64,000 bases of DNA from JAXMHQ01 sp046346665 (GCA_046346665.1 JAXMHQ010000019.1:38302-102301); one strand, 5' to 3'. Counted from the first letter of the stretch, positions 18,107 to 28,999 are shown. Numbers and translations: made by a program. The notes: generated by a model from the letters alone, not told the origin.

Positions 18107-18910
18107 TCACTTCAGCCGCACCCGGAATTCGCTGGCCTCGGCAATCCGCTTCAGGCCGCCCTTGTAGAATTCATCACGGTAAGCCTCGGTCTCCAACAGG
18201 TGCTGGTGCACTTCCTTGCGCTCGCGCTGCAGGATATATTTCAGTTCGTCGAGATCGGCCGACCAGCGGAACCCGTTGAAAAATTCCGCCCCGTGAAACT
18301 GCGTCTTGTAAAGCGCGTTGGTCGAATAGCACGTGCCGAGGTAAATCTGGGCGAACCCGCGTTCCGCGAACCAGCCCACCGCCGAGGTCATCATGAACAT
18401 CCCCAGGTTGCGCGCGTAATAATTCAAATCGTAAAACGCGTAATAATAATACGCCAATTCCTTCGCCTCGATGTAAAGCGTCGCCACCCCGACCTCGCTC
18501 CCGGTCGCCTCATCGGTGAACACCAGCAGGTGCGACACGATGGGCGACTCGAACAACAGGTCCAGCCGCTCGTAACTCATGATATCCCGGCCGAACTTGA
18601 TGTCGGCATACGTCTTGAAAAACCGGCGCCGCTCCGGCGTGTAATCGAACTGCGCCCGCGGCACCAGTTTCACCCCGATCCCGCCGCCTTTTCGAAGAAT
18701 CCGGCGGTTCTCCGACGACGCCTTGAACCGCCCCAGCGCCACCCGCACCTGGCGGCACAGGTAAAACCGGTCCAGGTCCCTCGACGACGGAAGAAAACCC
18801 GCGTTGAAAATCGCCGCCGGCGTCTCCCCCGGCTCCGGTATCGCCCACACCGCGTACGGAAACTGGTAATGGTCGTAATCGGATTTCTGTTCTGAAAACA
18901 ACAACTTCAT
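18107..18910 (-). CDS. Arginyl/leucyl-tRNA-protein transferase-like (ATE-type GNAT fold) protein
   Basis: Start set at ATG 18910 (MKLLFSEQKSDY); the open frame upstream runs through a heptamer array and has no coding character. 267 residues. Segments recall the C-terminal domain of arginyl-tRNA-protein transferases: FYLCRQVRVALGRFKASSENRR near residue 50, EVGVATLYIEAKELAYYYYAFYD, YARNLGMFMMTSAVGWFAERGF and IYLGTCYSTNALYKTQFHGAEFFNG. Those enzymes transfer an amino acid from tRNA to a protein N-terminus, marking it for degradation. Verrucomicrobial homologues are of unproven function, so this is family-level only. Confidence 0.65.
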   Translation of the reverse strand: MKLLFSEQKSDYDHYQFPYAVWAIPEPGETPAAIFNAGFLPSSRDLDRFYLCRQVRVALGRFKASSENRRILRKGGGIGVKLVPRAQFDYTPERRRFFKTYADIKFGRDIMSYERLDLLFESPIVSHLLVFTDEATGSEVGVATLYIEAKELAYYYYAFYDLNYYARNLGMFMMTSAVGWFAERGFAQIYLGTCYSTNALYKTQFHGAEFFNGFRWSADLDELKYILQRERKEVHQHLLETEAYRDEFYKGGLKRIAEASEFRVRLK

Positions 18911-18945
18911 CGCGGCCCGATTTAACAGCGGAACCCGGCTCAAGG

Positions 18946-19048
18946 GAAGGCAGAAGGCAGATGTGACGGTCGAGCGTCCAGGGTCGGGAGTCCAGGGCCT
19001 CGCCTTCCCGCGATTTGCCCTCGACTCTCGACGCTCGACCCTCGACAG
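18946..19048. repeat. Inverted heptamer array (about 8 + 4 units)
   Basis: Left arm in strict 7-nt register: gaaggca, gaaggca, gatgtga, cggtcga, gcgtcca, gggtcgg, gagtcca, gggcctc (18946-19001). Right arm of the complementary unit: tcgactc, tcgacgc, tcgaccc, tcgacag (19021-19048). It fills most of the divergent gap upstream of the lipoprotein gene. Confidence 0.75.
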
Positions 19049-19064
19049 TGGCTTGAGCGTGTTT

Positions 19065-22000
19065 ATGACATCTCCCATTTCCCGCATTCTGCTTGGTGTT
19101 GCCGCGATCATCGGAGGTTGTAGTGCCTCCGGTTTCGACGCGTCTACCCTGGCGCCCGTCGGCCTGGGCCTCGGCAGCAATCCCTATTGGAACCGTCCCG
19201 CCTTCGCCAATGCCCTGTGGGCCGGGGAAGGCTGGCTGGAATTCACCAACGGCCAGTGGGGTTCCCCGGTTTATTTCGAGAACAATCCCCAGTTCGACAC
19301 CAACGGTTTTCCGCGCTACCTCCATCCCGGCGCCAAACTTCGCGCGGTCCTGTTCGCCCTGAACGCAAACCCTTACCCGCGCCCGTCCACCTGGCCCGAC
19401 CGCACCGCGCTCGCATGCGGCAAGGTCGTCGTCACCTGGAAAGGTGATGCCGACATCCGCGCCGGCGGCGGGACTTACCTCGCCGCGGAATCCTCCGGCG
19501 GCGACACCGGCTGCCTGGTCAACGGCCGCCGGGTCTACCGCTTCTCCGGCTCTTCCCGGTTCAACGGGATCACCGTCGAAGACATCCACACCAACAACCC
19601 CGTCACCGACATTAAAGTGTGGCTGCCGGACCCGGCCGACCCGGACAATCGGGCGCTTGAAAACCAGCTATTCCACCCCGCCTTCCTCGCGCGGCTCGGG
19701 GATGCGCCGTGGGCTTTTCTCCGATGCATGGATTGGAACGACAGCAACGCGAGTCCGCAGCGCGACTGGGCGGATCGCCGCCTGCCGTCGCATGCGTTTC
19801 AGGACGGCGTCCTCAACCGGCGTTCGCCCGCCACCGGTTTTTCCGGCGATCGGGGCACCGGCATCGCCTTCGAATACATGGTCGCCGCCGCCAATGCCTC
19901 CGGACACGATCTCTGGATCACCGTGCCGCACCTCGCCTCGGACGATTTCATCACCAAGCTTGCCCAGTTGATCCGCTACGGCAGCGACGGTGTGAATCCC
20001 TACACCAACACGGTGTCGAATCCCGTGTATGCTCCGCTGAATTCAAACCGGCGCGTGTTCGTGGAATATTCCAACGAAATCTGGTCCAACGGCGACGCGT
20101 TTTGCCAGGGCAACTGGGCCCAGGCCCAGGCCGACACCCTCGGCATCACCAAACCCCAATTCAACGCCCGCCGCTTCTGCCAGGCTTGGCGGCTCTTTCA
20201 AATCGTCTTCGCCGGCGACACCTCCCGCGTCGTCCGCGCCGCGGCCGTCTTCACGGGCTTCCAGGGTTACACCGACCCGTTCCTCTCGGAAATCGCGGCC
20301 TACGGCCCGACACTCAGCCCGCCCCAAACCGCCGATGTCATCGCCCCGACGACCTACTTCGGCAACGGCATCCAGGACTGGGCCTATGCAAAGGCCCGGC
20401 AGCAGGCCGCCACTTCCGATCCCTGGTTCCTAACAACAAACACGTTCACCGACGGCGCCGCCCCCAAACCCGTGTCCGTGCCCGCGGCCGATCCCTACTG
20501 GACCGGGACGAATGTGTCCCGGCATCTCGCCGAAACCTTCGCCGAATGGAAGCGGCGCCTGCTGTCCGGCGCCACCCAGACCGGCGGCGGTCCCGATGCC
20601 ACCGGCGTCGGCGGCGGTTTCGATGCCTGGCTTCGGACCTCGATCAGCAATGCTTTCGGAGGCATCAAGCCCATCGTCGCTTATGAAGGCGGGCCCTCCC
20701 TCTACACCGATTACCTCGACGGCGGCGACGTGCGCGACGACGCCATCACCACCTTCCTCGAATTGTTGAACCGCCAGCCGCAGATGGCCGAGGTCTACCG
20801 AATTCACTTGAACCTGGCGCTCGCCAAGGGCCTGCGCACCCATAGCGCCTTCGTCGACGTCAGCAGCTGGGGCAAATACGGCCAATGGGGCCACCTCGAA
20901 TACGCCGGCCAGGATCCCAACGCGGCGGTGAAATGGCGGTTCATCCGGGATTGGCCCGCTGAAATCAACGGCCTGCGCTCCATCGACGATCCCGCCGGTT
21001 CCGTTCCCCGGTTCGTCACCTCCGCGAAATTGCCTATCGCAGTCTTCCGCCAGCCGTATTCCCAGGACATCCTCGTCACGAACGGCGACGGCGTCCTCAA
21101 AGTCGATCTCATCGATTGCCTGCTGTCGGACGGTCTCGCCGTCACGCACCCGGACGGCAACCCCGCGCGGTTGCGCATCAGCGGAACGCCTTTGGCCGCG
21201 GGCGACAGTTTTGTTTACGTGCGCGCCGTGGACGCCGACGGCGACCCGGCGTGGCGAACTTTTTATTTCAATACCGCCGGCGGACCCGGAACGATTCTCG
21301 AATGCAACCTGGAAGGTTCCAACCCGGCGTTGAATCTCCCCTGGAAACCGGTTTACGTGCTCCAATCCGGCGCCGTGTTCTCGGGTTGGACCGCGGGCGC
21401 CGGCATCGCCGCGGCCTCCGGCAACGACGCGTTGACCTGGTCGCAAAACATGCCGGCTGAGGAGGCATCTTCCACGCTCGCCGCAGCGCTCGCCGCCAGG
21501 AGCACGTGGTCGTTCACCCTGGCGCCGCCGCCTGGAAAACCACTGGATTTGCGCAACGCCGAAGTCCGCTTCACCCTGCGCCGCATCGATTATCATGCCC
21601 CGCGCGATTACGCCGTGTTCACCAGCATCGGCGGCATCACCAACGGCGCGCAGGTGTTTGACACCGGCCGGTTCACGGACGACACCGACCGCGAATTCGC
21701 CTTCCAGCTCCCAGGCGCAGGCGCGTATTCCAACATCACTTCCGCCGTCACTTTCCAGGTGGCGGGTTACGCCGGCCAGTATGCCGGTCACAAAACCAGC
21801 TTGCGCGGTTTCAAGCTGACCGTGGACACGGCCGCGCTCGCGCCGTTTGCCCGCTGGAAAGCCGGGTTCGGCATCGCCGACGACGCGGCGGCGTCTTCGG
21901 ACGACGACCACGACGGCCTGCCGCTTCTTCTGGAATATGCGCTGAGCCTGGATCCGACGAAACCGGATGCCGCCGGACTCCCCGCGGGCGCTGTCGAGAA

Positions 22001-22229
22001 CGGGTTTCTCACCTTGAGTTACAACCAGTCCAGGGCTGCCACGGACATCGTGTGCCTCGCCGAAGTCGCCGGCTCGCCCGCCGGCTCCTGGAGTTCAGCT
22101 GCGGCGGACGTGGACCAGGCCTGGAGTGTTGCCGAAGAGGGAGGCACCGAAACCATCGTGGCGCGCGACCGAACTCCTGTCTCCGCCGCCATCCGGCGGT
22201 TCATGCGCCTGAAAGTCAGCGGGCCTTGA
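19065..22229 (+). CDS. Lipoprotein with GH-A-like (cellulase/mannanase-type) barrel
   Basis: Start placed at ATG 19065 (MTSPISRILLG), since the frame upstream is heptamer repeat. 1054 residues. A lipoprotein signal with lipobox IIGGC ends near residue 21. The segment RVFVEYSNEIWSNGD carries the Asn-Glu pair that holds the acid/base in clan GH-A glycosidases, and IKPIVAYEGGPSLYTD is a plausible nucleophile strand. The C-terminal 350 residues are beta-rich and end in a DxDxDG-like DDDHDGLPLLLEYALSLDP segment, common in verrucomicrobial exoproteins. It probably acts on an external polysaccharide; the substrate is unknown. The last 135 bp overlap the convergent membrane-protein gene. Confidence 0.8.
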   Translation: MTSPISRILLGVAAIIGGCSASGFDASTLAPVGLGLGSNPYWNRPAFANALWAGEGWLEFTNGQWGSPVYFENNPQFDTNGFPRYLHPGAKLRAVLFALNANPYPRPSTWPDRTALACGKVVVTWKGDADIRAGGGTYLAAESSGGDTGCLVNGRRVYRFSGSSRFNGITVEDIHTNNPVTDIKVWLPDPADPDNRALENQLFHPAFLARLGDAPWAFLRCMDWNDSNASPQRDWADRRLPSHAFQDGVLNRRSPATGFSGDRGTGIAFEYMVAAANASGHDLWITVPHLASDDFITKLAQLIRYGSDGVNPYTNTVSNPVYAPLNSNRRVFVEYSNEIWSNGDAFCQGNWAQAQADTLGITKPQFNARRFCQAWRLFQIVFAGDTSRVVRAAAVFTGFQGYTDPFLSEIAAYGPTLSPPQTADVIAPTTYFGNGIQDWAYAKARQQAATSDPWFLTTNTFTDGAAPKPVSVPAADPYWTGTNVSRHLAETFAEWKRRLLSGATQTGGGPDATGVGGGFDAWLRTSISNAFGGIKPIVAYEGGPSLYTDYLDGGDVRDDAITTFLELLNRQPQMAEVYRIHLNLALAKGLRTHSAFVDVSSWGKYGQWGHLEYAGQDPNAAVKWRFIRDWPAEINGLRSIDDPAGSVPRFVTSAKLPIAVFRQPYSQDILVTNGDGVLKVDLIDCLLSDGLAVTHPDGNPARLRISGTPLAAGDSFVYVRAVDADGDPAWRTFYFNTAGGPGTILECNLEGSNPALNLPWKPVYVLQSGAVFSGWTAGAGIAAASGNDALTWSQNMPAEEASSTLAAALAARSTWSFTLAPPPGKPLDLRNAEVRFTLRRIDYHAPRDYAVFTSIGGITNGAQVFDTGRFTDDTDREFAFQLPGAGAYSNITSAVTFQVAGYAGQYAGHKTSLRGFKLTVDTAALAPFARWKAGFGIADDAAASSDDDHDGLPLLLEYALSLDPTKPDAAGLPAGAVENGFLTLSYNQSRAATDIVCLAEVAGSPAGSWSSAAADVDQAWSVAEEGGTETIVARDRTPVSAAIRRFMRLKVSGP

Positions 22230-23891
22230 CCTGCGAAATGCGACTGGTGCCCGCTTCCTGCGATAGATCAGGAACGTCTGGTCGTATTCCAGGTAAGGCC
22301 GGCCGGGCAGCCAGCGGATTGACCGGATTCGCTCCGAGGCGTCAAAGGTTTCCACCAACTCGTAATCGCGCTGCAAGCTGGCGGGATCGATGAATTTCCG
22401 GGAACGGATTTCCGCCGGGCGCAGCACCAGCCAGTCGGGCTTGAGTTCCAGGGCGACTTCGCTTTGGCGCGCCGGGCCGAGCCGCTTCAGCGTCTCCACC
22501 ATCACGCGCGAACTGAGCCCCGGATAATCCAGCGTGCGCAACCCGGAGTAATAACCGATATACCCCAGCGGCTCGAGCATGACCGTGTCGGCCGGCGTGC
22601 GCGCATGCTCGCGCAGCCACAGGCCGATCGGCCGGCGCAGTCCATCCTCGATCAACGCCTGCTGCAATTGCATCTGCCGGGCGACGCACAGGGTCAGCAC
22701 CGCCTGTCCCGCCACCAGCGCAGCGGCAGCGATCCGCACATACCGCAACGCGGGCCCGACGGCGGCCAGCTCGTCCAGGATCAGTCCGATGGTCAGGCAG
22801 CCCAGCATCGCCACCGGCGGCAGGTACCAGGGATAATACGATTTCAAAAGGACGGTGAGGTAGGCGTTCCCCAGCAGGAACGCGAACGAAATCATCCGTG
22901 TTTGCGGCCGCAGCCGGGGAACAAGCCACGCAAACGCCGCCGGCAACCCCAGCGCGCGCGTGATCCATAGAACCGGCGCCGCCCACCCGCCGTGCACCGC
23001 GTACGCCGGCAGGAAAACATACTGCAAACTCGTCCCGGCCGACCCAAGGAGGTTCACCGGGAACCACAGCATTCCAATCAGCAGGTCGGCCGGGTGTTGC
23101 GGCGGCGTGGTGACACCCTTCGCCACGATGGTATGCGGCACGGGGGAACCGTAATAGTTCCACGCCCAGAGAAACCACGGCAGATAAAGCGCGGTGCAAA
23201 TCAGCCCCGCGATCACCACCGGCCGGCCCCATTTTTTTAACCGCGCGCTTTTGCCCTTCGACGCCGGGAACAACAGCGCCGCCATCGCCAGGATCCCGAT
23301 GTAAATGCACCCGTCCGGCCGCGTCCACATCAGTCCACCCCAGCCACACCCCAGCCGCCACGCCCGGCTCGGCCCGTCCACCAGCCATCCGTGAAGCGTC
23401 AGCGCCAGGAAAAACAGCAGGAACCCCGTCTCCATCCCGTTGATGCTGAAATCCACGCTCTTGGCATCGAGCGCCACGAGCGCCACCGCCGTCCAGCGGG
23501 CGAACGGCCGCACCTGGAGGAATACCAGCACGCGGTAGAGCAGGGCGGCGGCCGCCCCCAGCGCGGCGACGCTCAGGACGCGGAACAGCCAGAGCGCGAG
23601 AAGGTCGGATGAATTCCCGGTCAGCCGGCTCAGGGCGGCGGGGATCAAAACGCCTAACGGAGAAGTAAACGTATGCAACCGTTCGCCCGGCGTGAACACC
23701 AGGCCCTGGCCCGTCGCCAGGTTGCGGCTCGCCCGGAACGTGATCCAGTAATCCTCCCACGCATGGCCCGTGTACGCCGCGAACCCGAGCCCTGCCAGCA
23801 TCACGCCCAGCAGAATCCAGCCTTCAGGCCGGGTCCAAACCCGGCCCGCCGGACCGGCTGTGGCTGGAATGCTCAAGCGTCGGGAGGGCAA
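22095..23891 (-). CDS. Polytopic membrane protein, ArnT/GT39-like glycosyltransferase candidate
   Basis: 598 residues with about eleven hydrophobic segments. The first extracytoplasmic loop holds AWEDYWITFRASRNLATGQG, like the acidic motif of GT-C glycosyltransferases, and SINGMETGFLLFF and MWTRPDGCIYIG follow. GT-C enzymes use lipid-linked sugar donors outside the membrane. A soluble C-terminal part (from about residue 470) has the YSGLRTLDYPGLSSRVMVE segment seen in these verrucomicrobial proteins. The last 45 codons overlap the lipoprotein gene and look unlike protein (Arg-rich), suggesting the natural end was lost or the stop moved. Confidence 0.78.
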   Translation of the reverse strand: MPSRRLSIPATAGPAGRVWTRPEGWILLGVMLAGLGFAAYTGHAWEDYWITFRASRNLATGQGLVFTPGERLHTFTSPLGVLIPAALSRLTGNSSDLLALWLFRVLSVAALGAAAALLYRVLVFLQVRPFARWTAVALVALDAKSVDFSINGMETGFLLFFLALTLHGWLVDGPSRAWRLGCGWGGLMWTRPDGCIYIGILAMAALLFPASKGKSARLKKWGRPVVIAGLICTALYLPWFLWAWNYYGSPVPHTIVAKGVTTPPQHPADLLIGMLWFPVNLLGSAGTSLQYVFLPAYAVHGGWAAPVLWITRALGLPAAFAWLVPRLRPQTRMISFAFLLGNAYLTVLLKSYYPWYLPPVAMLGCLTIGLILDELAAVGPALRYVRIAAAALVAGQAVLTLCVARQMQLQQALIEDGLRRPIGLWLREHARTPADTVMLEPLGYIGYYSGLRTLDYPGLSSRVMVETLKRLGPARQSEVALELKPDWLVLRPAEIRSRKFIDPASLQRDYELVETFDASERIRSIRWLPGRPYLEYDQTFLIYRRKRAPVAFRRSRPADFQAHEPPDGGGDRSSVARHDGFGASLFGNTPGLVHVRRS

Positions 23892-23898
23892 AACCGCT

Positions 23899-24668
23899 TC
23901 ACGGCTTGCTCAACGGGCGGATCTTGATGTTCCGGAACGACACCGCGCTGCCGTGTTCCTGCAGCAAAGGTGCCCCTCCGTCCATTGCGGAAAGCCGGGG
24001 ATGTTCCGGAATTTGCTGTGCTCGAGCATCGCGAAATTCCGGCGAGGTACGGTCGTATTCCAGCACCTTTTCGCCGTTCAACCAGTGCTCGCCGTGGTTA
24101 CCCCGGATCACGATGCGCGCCGTGTTCCATTCGCCGATCGGCTTGGGATGCTTCGATGCCGCGGCCGGCAGCAGGTCGTACAGCGAAGCCACCGTCCGGT
24201 TCCCGTTCCGGCCCAGCTTCGCGTCCGGATGCCGCGCGTCGTCCAGCACCTGGTATTCATACCGATGGCCGAACCCGTCGCCGCCTTCGCTCGTGCCGGT
24301 CACCGGGTCGAGATTCGGATGAACGAAATACTTGATCCCGCTGTTGCAGCCCGGGTTTCCCGGAAATCCACGACCAGCTCGAAATTCGAAAAGGTGTCCG
24401 CCGTGATGATGTCGCCGCCCGCCGCGGATTCGCCGTTGCCGCTCGACACGACGCTCAGCACGCCGTCCTGGATTTTCCAACTGTTGGTCGGAAACGAATC
24501 CAGCCGCGCCCCGCGCCAGCCTTCCGTCGTTTTTCCGTCCCACAACAGCCGCCAGCCTTCCCGCCGTTCCGCATCCGACAGGGTGTTTGCCGGGGCCGGA
24601 TCCGCCGCAAAGAGAACCCGGGCCGGCAACAGGCAGGCCGCGAGGAGAAACCATGAAATAGTGCGCAT
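23899..24668 (-). pseudogene. DUF1080 (3-keto-disaccharide hydrolase-type) protein, frameshifted
   Basis: The N-terminal part from ATG 24668 has a signal peptide (RTISWFLLAACLLPARVLFA) and the DUF1080 opening EGWRLLWDGKTTEGWRG, through FSNFELVVDFR. Near 24350 the frame changes: the next conserved piece, GCNSGIKYFVHPNLDPVTG, GHRYEYQVLDDARHPD and IGEWNTARIVIRGNHGEHWL, continues in another frame to the stop at 23899. One base appears to be missing (or two added) beside cccggg. Either the gene is broken or this is a sequence error. Family members are secreted beta-jelly-roll enzymes or binding proteins acting on sugars. Confidence 0.8.
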
Positions 24669-24713
24669 GGAAAAATCATTCAATCTTTTCCCGCCCGCGC
24701 AAGATAAATTGAC

Positions 24714-24819
24714 CGTAACGCAGGCCGCCGGCCTGCCGTGTCGCCGACCGCTGGTCGGCGCTTTCCATGAAGGCGCAGGCTGGGCAGCCTGCGCTACGGC
24801 AGGCCGGCCTGCGCTACCA
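24714..24819. repeat. Triple-palindrome (cgcaggcc/ggcctgcg)
   Basis: Outer arms gtaacgcaggccgccggcct and its near complement near 24797-24819 enclose two small hairpins, cgccgaccgctggtcggcg and gcgcaggctgggcagcctgcgc. It lies in the divergent gap upstream of the SMP-30 gene and resembles the ggtaggg double-hairpin families in design. Confidence 0.65.
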
Positions 24820-24872
24820 GACAAACTCCCGCTTTCATGTTCCCGCGGCCGCATGATACGAATTGCCGCCTT

Positions 24873-25781
24873 ATGAAAAAACATCTGGGAGCGGCGGGCC
24901 TGGCGGTGGGAATGACGATCCTCGCCCCTGCGGCGAATGCGCAAGCCCCGGCGGTGCTCGCCCCGGGCGCCACGCTGCAGAAACTGGCGGATGGATTTGC
25001 CTTCACCGAGGGCCCCACGGCCGATGTGCAGGGAAACGTCTACTTCACCGACCAGCCGAACAACCGGATTCTCAAATGGAGCGTGGACGGCAAGCTCACC
25101 ACCTTTCTCCAGCCGGCCGGGCGCGCCAACGGCATGTATTTCGACGCGCGCGGCGATCTGCTCGCCTGCGCCGATGAAAAGACCGCGCTCTGGTCCATCC
25201 GCCCCGACGGCTCCAACACGGTGCTCGTCGCCGAATACAACGGCAAACCGCTGAACGGCCCAAACGACGTCTGGGAGCGGCCCCAGGGCGGATTCTACCT
25301 GACCGACCCGTTCTATAAAAGGCCCTGGTGGAATTACGACAAGCGCCCCCAGGACGGCGAGCATGTATACTTCCTGTCCGCCGACCGCAAGACCTTCCAG
25401 CGCGTCACCACGGACCTCGTCCAGCCCAACGGCATCACGGGCACGCCGGACGGAAAAACGCTCTACGTGGCCGACATTGGCGCCGACAAAACCTATGCCT
25501 ACAACATCGAGCCCGACGGATCGCTCTCCCACAAGCGGCTCTTCTGCGCAAAAGGTTCGGACGGCATGACGATCGATTCCGCCGGCAACCTCTATCTCAC
25601 CGGCCACGGCGTGACCGTGTTCAATCGCGACGGAAAACAGGTCGCCCAAATTGACGTGCCGGAAAACTGGACTGCCAACGTGTCTTTCGGCGGCAAGGAC
25701 CGCAAAACCCTGTTCATCACCGCCAGCAAGGGGCTTTACGCGGTCGAACTCGCCAACAAGGCGGCGAACCCCGGGAAATAA
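24873..25781 (+). CDS. Secreted SMP-30/gluconolactonase-family protein
   Basis: Start set at ATG 24873 (MKKHLGAAGLAVGMTIL), giving a clean signal peptide ending at ANAQA. 302 residues forming a six-bladed propeller of the SGL type: FAFTEGPTADVQGNVYFTDQ (first metal-ligand Glu), LNGPNDVWERPQGGFYLTDP (Asn/Asp metal site), PNGITGTPDGKTLYVAD and GSDGMTIDSAGNLYLTG. Such enzymes hydrolyse sugar lactones with a divalent metal. The gene ends only 14 bp before argB, so the two may share a transcript although no pathway link is known. Confidence 0.9.
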   Translation: MKKHLGAAGLAVGMTILAPAANAQAPAVLAPGATLQKLADGFAFTEGPTADVQGNVYFTDQPNNRILKWSVDGKLTTFLQPAGRANGMYFDARGDLLACADEKTALWSIRPDGSNTVLVAEYNGKPLNGPNDVWERPQGGFYLTDPFYKRPWWNYDKRPQDGEHVYFLSADRKTFQRVTTDLVQPNGITGTPDGKTLYVADIGADKTYAYNIEPDGSLSHKRLFCAKGSDGMTIDSAGNLYLTGHGVTVFNRDGKQVAQIDVPENWTANVSFGGKDRKTLFITASKGLYAVELANKAANPGK

Positions 25782-25795
25782 GCGCACCCGAACCC

Positions 25796-26677
25796 ATGCA
25801 AGACCTGATCGCCAAGGCCGCAACGCTCCTTGAAGCGCTGCCCTTCATCCAGAAATTCAGCGGGGCCACGTTCGTCGTCAAATACGGCGGATCCTTCATG
25901 GACTCACCCGATGCCGCCGTCCGCAACGGCGTCGCCCGCGACATCGTTTTTCTCGAAGCCGTCGAGATCAACCCCGTCGTCGTCCACGGCGGCGGCAAAG
26001 CCATCACGCGCGCGATGGAAAAAGCCGGGCTCAAGGCCAGCTTCATCCAGGGCCAGCGCGTCACCGACGACGCCACCGTCGGCATCGTCGACCACGTCCT
26101 GTCGCGCGAAATCAACCCCGAGATCGTGAAAACCATCCAGTCGCTCGGCGGCAAGGCGCGCGGGTTTTCGGGCGCCGACATTTTCAAATGCCGCCGGCTG
26201 CTGCTCGACGACAAGGAAAAGCCCGGCAACAAACTCGACATCGGCTACGTCGGCGAAGTCATCGAGGTCAACACCGACCCGCTGCGCCAGTGCATCCGGC
26301 ACGGCATCACCCCCGTCATCAGCCCCGTGGCGCTCGGCCCCGACGGGCACATCTACAACTGCAACGCCGACATCGCCGCCGCCCAGGCCGCCATCGCACT
26401 CAAGGCCAAACGGCTTGTGTTCATGAGCGATGTCCCGGGGCTGCTCCGCGATCCGAACGACCCCGATTCCGTCATCCCGCACGTGCGGACCGGCGAAGTC
26501 GACGGGTTGAAAAAAACCGGGGTGGTGGACAAGGGAATGATTCCGAAGGTCGACAGCGCCGTCGCCGCCATCCAGGCCGGCGTCGAAAAAGTGTCGTTCG
26601 TCGACGGCCGCGTTCCCCATTCCGTGCTCCTGGAAATCTTCACCGACGAGGGCGTGGGAACGGAAGTGGTGCTTTAA
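25796..26677 (+). CDS. argB: Acetylglutamate kinase
   Basis: 293 residues. Amino-acid-kinase fold with KYGGSFMDSPD (residues 23-33), the glycine-rich VVHGGGKAITRAM (near 60), FIQGQRVTDDATV, and YNCNADIAAAQAAIALKAKR. It phosphorylates N-acetylglutamate in the second step of arginine synthesis; arginine-sensitive members have an N-terminal helix, and the sequence MQDLIAKAATLLEALPFIQKF fits that form. It is followed by argD and argF on the same strand. Confidence 0.96.
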   Translation: MQDLIAKAATLLEALPFIQKFSGATFVVKYGGSFMDSPDAAVRNGVARDIVFLEAVEINPVVVHGGGKAITRAMEKAGLKASFIQGQRVTDDATVGIVDHVLSREINPEIVKTIQSLGGKARGFSGADIFKCRRLLLDDKEKPGNKLDIGYVGEVIEVNTDPLRQCIRHGITPVISPVALGPDGHIYNCNADIAAAQAAIALKAKRLVFMSDVPGLLRDPNDPDSVIPHVRTGEVDGLKKTGVVDKGMIPKVDSAVAAIQAGVEKVSFVDGRVPHSVLLEIFTDEGVGTEVVL

Positions 26678-26684
26678 TTAAGGA

Positions 26685-26763
26685 TTGTTAAATTGTCAAA
26701 ATGTTGAATTGTTGAATCGTTCGAACAGCAATTGAACACATTAACCGTTTAACATTTTAACGC
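26685..26763. repeat. Inverted octamer array between argB and argD
   Basis: Five 8-nt units (ttgttaaa, ttgtcaaa, atgttgaa, ttgttgaa, tcgttcga; 26685-26724) face four of opposite sense (ttgaacac, attaaccg, tttaacat, tttaacgc; 26732-26763). AT-rich, it stands out from the GC-rich flanks. It lies 7 bp after the argB stop and 12 bp before the argD start. Confidence 0.75.
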
Positions 26764-26775
26764 CTCGACAAGACC

Positions 26776-28065
<1,290 letters not shown>

Positions 28066-28102
28066 TCCCGCGGGCGTCGATTAGGATGCGCGTTTTCTCG
28101 AC

Positions 28103-28999
28103 ATGAAAAACCTGTTGAGCATTGAGAAGCTGTCCCGGGCCGAGATCGACGGCATCCTGTCCGCCGCGACCGGCATGAAGGCCGAGCGCGGCCGCCACGA
28201 CCGGCAGCCGCTCCAGGGCCGCACCTGGGCGCTGATCTTTTCCAAGTCCTCCACCCGCACCCGCGTCTCGTTCGAAGTCGGCATCCGCGAACTCGGCGGG
28301 CAGGTCATGTTTTTAAGCGCGAACGACATTCAGCTCGGCCGCGGCGAGCCCATCCAGGACACCGCCCGCGTCCTCGGCCGAATGATCCACGGCGCCGTCA
28401 TCCGCACCTACGCGCAGACCGACGTCGAGGAGTTCGCCCGCTTCTCCGGCATCCCCACCATCAACGCCCTGACCGACGAGGAACATCCCTGCCAGATCCT
28501 CACGGATATTTTCACCTACCAGGAAAAACGCGGATCCATCCAGGGCCGCGTGGTCGCGTTCATCGGCGACGGCGCCTGCAACGTGCCCGTCTCCTGGATG
28601 TTCGCCGCGGCCAAACTCGGATTCGAACTTCGCATCGCCGCCCCCAAAGAATTCCAGCCTTCGCCCGATCTCGTGCGCCGCGCGGCGGGAAAGATCGTGG
28701 TGACCGACGACATCCGCGCGGCCGCGTCCGGCGCCGACCTGCTTTACACCGACGTCTGGGTTTCGATGGGCAAGGAATCCGAAATGGCCGAGCGGCTCAA
28801 GGCGCTCGCGGGTTACCAGATCAACCAGGGCCTCGTCGCCCTCGCGAAACGGGACGCGCTGGTCATGCATTGCCTCCCGGCGTATCGCGGCAAGGAAATC
28901 GACGCCCAGACCTTCGAAGCCCACGCCGACACGATCTTCGACGAAGCCGAAAACCGCCTGCACGTCCAGAAATCCATCCTCCAATGGGCGGTGAGTTGA
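28103..28999 (+). CDS. argF: Ornithine carbamoyltransferase
   Basis: 298 residues. Carbamoyl-phosphate site SKSSTRTRVSFEVG (residues 49-62), HGAVIRTYAQ, the HPCQILTD motif (near 130), DVWVSMGKESEM, and the ornithine-site HCLPAYRGKEI. It makes citrulline from ornithine and carbamoyl phosphate. Third gene of the argBDF run; the 37-bp gap to argD holds no array. Confidence 0.96.
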   Translation: MKNLLSIEKLSRAEIDGILSAATGMKAERGRHDRQPLQGRTWALIFSKSSTRTRVSFEVGIRELGGQVMFLSANDIQLGRGEPIQDTARVLGRMIHGAVIRTYAQTDVEEFARFSGIPTINALTDEEHPCQILTDIFTYQEKRGSIQGRVVAFIGDGACNVPVSWMFAAAKLGFELRIAAPKEFQPSPDLVRRAAGKIVVTDDIRAAASGADLLYTDVWVSMGKESEMAERLKALAGYQINQGLVALAKRDALVMHCLPAYRGKEIDAQTFEAHADTIFDEAENRLHVQKSILQWAVS

